Below are positions 7,234 to 8,999 of a DNA stretch of 8,999 nt, one piece after another. The stretch's first letter is position 1. Each line of letters begins with the position of its first letter. The stretch is from assembly GCA_963654355.1 (NCBI GenBank), contig CAVKBM010000187.1, forward strand, positions 1-8,999, in the 5' to 3' direction. This DNA comes from UBA1181 sp963654355 (GTDB taxonomy: Bacteria > Bacteroidota > Bacteroidia > Bacteroidales > Paludibacteraceae). Below the pieces are notes generated by a model. It did no database searches. It saw only the letters and a program-made list of their open reading frames with translations, and had not been told where the DNA came from. Both the position numbers and the translations under genes were made by a program.

Positions 7234-7644
7234 CTATTCATCCCAATGTTTCAATTTTTCATCAAGTGTTTTAGCCTTATGAATCAAATCACTTATGCTG
7301 TCATGATCATTAAGAAATGCCAACAATCTATCTTTATCCCCATAAATGAGGTTTGCTAATACATCACACATACAATGAGGATGCAACAAATGTAAGTCAA
7401 GATAGCCTTTGTTGGTATTATGCGTATCTTTTCGAATTTCCAATGCAACTGCCCTTGCAAACCATTCCCCATTTGGTAATGCAAAATCTTCGCTGATATT
7501 CTTTTCTATATATTTCATAGCAGTAAGCCTTTGGGATAGAGTTGTTGTCACTTGCCGAAATTGCCCATAAACTACATCTTCATTTTTAGCGAGTTTTGGG
7601 TTCTTCCGTCCGAATAAAATCTTGAAATATTCAAAAAGTCTCAT
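7234..7644 (-). CDS. Unrecognised 136-aa cytoplasmic protein
   Basis: The start ATG (7644-7642) is preceded by GGAAGAGAG, one of the few plausible purine-rich ribosome sites in the window, 13 bp after the zinc-lipoprotein stop. It begins MRLFEYFKILFGRKN, an amphipathic basic peptide that could touch the membrane and is similar in pattern to the start of the 456-aa protein. No signal peptide cleavage site is seen. The body is mainly helical, with a Cys/His patch LLHPHCMCDVL at 86-96, then KDRLLAFLNDHDSISDLIHKAK and an acidic end (HWDE). The Cys/His patch is not a recognised metal site. No family is recognised; the frame is clean and packed tightly between neighbours, which supports a real gene. 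Confidence 0.78.
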   Translation of the reverse strand: MRLFEYFKILFGRKNPKLAKNEDVVYGQFRQVTTTLSQRLTAMKYIEKNISEDFALPNGEWFARAVALEIRKDTHNTNKGYLDLHLLHPHCMCDVLANLIYGDKDRLLAFLNDHDSISDLIHKAKTLDEKLKHWDE

Positions 7645-7657
7645 CTCTCTTCCATGA

Positions 7658-8110
7658 TTAATAATCTATACCTTCTGTGATTTTACCATCACCACCGCAA
7701 CCTCCACAAGTACCAGCCCCATTGCAAGCTCCACAATTCCTATAAACTGTTTCGTCAGAAGCAAGGCTCATGGCACTGACCTGTTGCCCAGTTCCATTAC
7801 ATGCGTGACAAGTTCCGGTTCCGTTACAAGCTCTGCAATATTCCTCATGAGGCTGACGCTCTTGGTCATCAGTCGTGTTTTGTTGCATTGTGGGAACAGA
7901 AGGATAGTAGTAAGTGCCTGATGAATTTATGTCACTTACATCATTTGCACTGCTGCCAGACTCTTCTGATTCGTCATTTGATGAATTTTCCTCATCTACT
8001 GATACCACATCAATATCTGTATTATGACTATTATGTGTTTTTGACTCACAACCTGTCAATACGATTGCGACACATATAAATCCAATCACAAGATTTCCTG
8101 TTTTCATCAT
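7658..8110 (-). CDS. Lipoprotein with four DnaJ-type CxxCxGxG zinc motifs
   Basis: This 150-residue protein has a signal peptide with lipobox LTGC and lipidation at Cys21. A Ser/Asn/Asp/Glu-rich flexible linker follows (about 22-90), then four CxxCxGxG units: CRACNGTG (92-99), CHACNGTG (101-108), CGACNGAG (126-133) and CGGCGGDG (135-142). Four such units make the full zinc domain of DnaJ, but here they are closely paired (1-residue spacers within pairs) and the J-domain and peptide-binding domains are absent. Display outside the cytoplasm on a lipid anchor is inferred. Two ATGs are adjacent (8110 and 8107); the second gives the same 9-nt spacing from the repeat as in copies B and C, so it may be the true start. 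It is a paralogue of 4600-5004, with the same leader. Zinc binding is likely; function unknown. Confidence 0.87.
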   Translation of the reverse strand: MMKTGNLVIGFICVAIVLTGCESKTHNSHNTDIDVVSVDEENSSNDESEESGSSANDVSDINSSGTYYYPSVPTMQQNTTDDQERQPHEEYCRACNGTGTCHACNGTGQQVSAMSLASDETVYRNCGACNGAGTCGGCGGDGKITEGIDY

Positions 8111-8116
8111 TCAATA

Positions 8117-8144
8117 CCCTAATCCGTGCCGGGCACAACTTCTA
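8117..8144 (-). repeat. 28-nt pre-start repeat, copy D
   Basis: Minus-strand core GTTGTGCCCGGCACGG, one mismatch from copy B over 28 nt. It ends 6 nt before ATG 8110 and 9 nt before ATG 8107. The second leader repeat lies 9 nt upstream, as at copy B, so the two composite leaders have the same architecture. Confidence 0.87.
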
Positions 8145-8153
8145 AATTTTTCA

Positions 8154-8192
8154 ATTTGTCTGTTTATGACATATAGAATAGAAAAGTAACCA
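8154..8192 (-). repeat. ~39-nt upstream leader repeat, copy D
   Basis: On the minus strand it starts TGGTTACTTTTCT and ends CATAAACAGACAAAT, matching 5050-5088 at both ends with a diverged AT-rich middle. It begins 9 nt after the stop of the chaperone-like gene. Confidence 0.75.
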
Positions 8193-8201
8193 CCTTAACA
8201 A

Positions 8202-8600
8202 CTATAAACTTGAAGAAAACAGTTTTACTCTTTCTTCCAAGTATCTAACCGCAAAGTCTAATGACTTGATGATGTGTGGTATGATGTCCATGGCAGATTC
8301 CATGTCTGTAATTTTGTGGTCATAATCCAAGGACACTTTAGTGTCATCTTTTTCAGACAAAAGAGCCTTGATGAACTTCACATTTCTATTCGTATCATTC
8401 ACGGCATCCTTTAGCAACTCCTTATCCTTAGAGAGAAGTCCTGTAACAAAAGGAATACAGAAACGAATCATGGAATCATCTTTACCAACCACATAGAAAT
8501 ACACTTGTTCTTTGTACTTGAAGTGCCAACCCAAAGAAGGCATCGGTATCGTTTGACCACACATTCGGCGAATCTCATTTACAATTTCTTCCTGCTTCAT
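8202..8600 (-). CDS. Small YbjN/CesT-chaperone-like protein (tentative)
   Basis: The start is placed at ATG 8600 (MKQEEIVNEIRRMCG), giving 132 aa; an in-frame GTG at 8606 is a less likely alternative. There is no signal peptide. The order is helix (EEIVNEIRRM), strands (WHFKYKEQVYFYVVG and SMIRFCIPFV), a linker with a DTNRNVKFIKALL segment, another strand (KVSLDYDHKI) and a long C-terminal helix (AMDIIPHIIKSLDFAVRYLEERVKLF). This is the layout of the YbjN / type III secretion chaperone-like fold, including the Asn-rich segment before the second sheet half. The family call rests on pattern memory only. It follows the CHAT protease gene by 58 bp, so it may act with that protease, but this is inference. 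Confidence 0.75.
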   Translation of the reverse strand: MKQEEIVNEIRRMCGQTIPMPSLGWHFKYKEQVYFYVVGKDDSMIRFCIPFVTGLLSKDKELLKDAVNDTNRNVKFIKALLSEKDDTKVSLDYDHKITDMESAMDIIPHIIKSLDFAVRYLEERVKLFSSSL

Positions 8601-8614
8601 ATTCACAATAGTTT

Positions 8615-8652
8615 TTTTGCTATTTATGATAGGAGAGGGAGAAAAGTAACCA
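8615..8652 (-). repeat. Leader repeat, divergent copy E
   Basis: Minus strand starts TGGTTACTTTTCTCCC and contains ATCATAAATAGCAAA, aligning with 5050-5088 and 8154-8192 best at its first 13 bases. It fills most of the gap between the CHAT gene and the chaperone-like gene and is not followed by the 28-nt repeat. Confidence 0.55.
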
Positions 8653-8658
8653 TTTCCA

Positions 8659-8999
8659 TCAGTCCAACATTACAAACGCAGCCCAATGGAATGGATCGGG
8701 ATGCTTCTTTCTGATGATTTCTTTGACTTCCTCGAAAGCCTTGCGCTTGTTCCATGCATTATGGGTGTCCGCAAGGCGTTCATAGAAAGTAGTCATAAAC
8801 TCGGAAGTAGTCTTGTCGCTAACATTCCACAAAGACATGACGATAGTTCCAACTCCAGCTTTTTTGAAAGCTCGTTGCAATCCGTATAAACCTTCTGATG
8901 TAGCCTTGCCTTGTCCAGTTTGGCATGCTGACAATACGACCATGTCCGTATTGCTCAAATCCAAACGTGCTATATCGTTAGCCGTAAGAATTCCGCCAA
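8659..8999 (-). CDS. CHAT-domain caspase-like protease, C-terminal part
   Basis: The open frame enters from the right edge (codons from 8997) and ends at TGA 8661-8659, giving the last 112 residues. The sequence shows the C-terminal half of a CHAT domain: ILTANDIARLDLSNTDMVVL, the catalytic-cysteine motif SACQTG (Cys25 of the visible part), GLYGLQRAFKKAGVGTIVMSLW, WNVSD, a FMTTFYERL helix and the terminal FHWAAFVMLD, equivalent to the usual WAAFVLIG end. The catalytic His lies outside the window. CHAT proteins are caspase-like cysteine proteases often fused to N-terminal TPR repeats, as in HetF-type and Craspase (TPR-CHAT) proteins, and cut partner proteins after sensing a signal. The partner here is unknown; the adjacent downstream genes are candidates. 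A TTG in this frame at 8964 is not a start. Confidence 0.93.
   Translation of the reverse strand, partial: GGILTANDIARLDLSNTDMVVLSACQTGQGKATSEGLYGLQRAFKKAGVGTIVMSLWNVSDKTTSEFMTTFYERLADTHNAWNKRKAFEEVKEIIRKKHPDPFHWAAFVMLD

Noticed and set aside
7658..8110. True DnaJ co-chaperone.
   Set aside because: Only the zinc motifs are present; there is no J-domain with HPD, and the protein has a lipoprotein signal.

Overview
The window looks like an accessory region of a Bacteroidales genome (Prevotella/Segatella or Bacteroides-like). This is inferred from the AT-rich composition, weak or absent Shine-Dalgarno sequences, signal peptides ending Ala-Gln, many lipobox lipoproteins and a CHAT protease. I could run no database search. 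All 13 recognised genes lie on the minus strand, so transcription runs from high to low coordinates.

Upstream block (8999 to 5215): the 3' end of a CHAT-domain caspase-like protease; a small YbjN/CesT-chaperone-like protein; a lipoprotein with four DnaJ-type CxxCxGxG zinc motifs; two unrecognised cytoplasmic proteins (136 and 186 aa); and a 456-aa protein whose N-terminus may share the chaperone-like fold. A strong rho-independent terminator (5131-5180) closes this block.

Downstream block (5004 to 1): a second Cys-rich DnaJ-zinc lipoprotein; an exported heptad-repeat coiled-coil protein; a Sel1-repeat lipoprotein; an exported penicillin-binding-protein-like protein in which all three active-site motifs are replaced; a small unrecognised protein; a lipoprotein with an RsiV/DUF3298-like C-terminus; and the start of a multi-pass membrane protein. 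Gaps are short, with two 4-bp ATGA overlaps, so this reads as one operon. Nearly every product is predicted to be exported, lipidated or membrane-bound. An envelope-associated function is therefore likely, but the exact role is unknown.

The most unusual DNA feature is a 28-nt ungapped repeat (core GTTGTGCCCGACACGG on the minus strand). It occurs four times, each copy ending 6-9 nt before the start codon of a different gene. Two copies are preceded by a second repeat of about 39 nt, and a third copy of that repeat follows the CHAT gene. The two composite leaders both precede the paralogous zinc lipoproteins, which points to duplication of leader plus gene. No tRNA, rRNA, CRISPR array or insertion sequence was seen.
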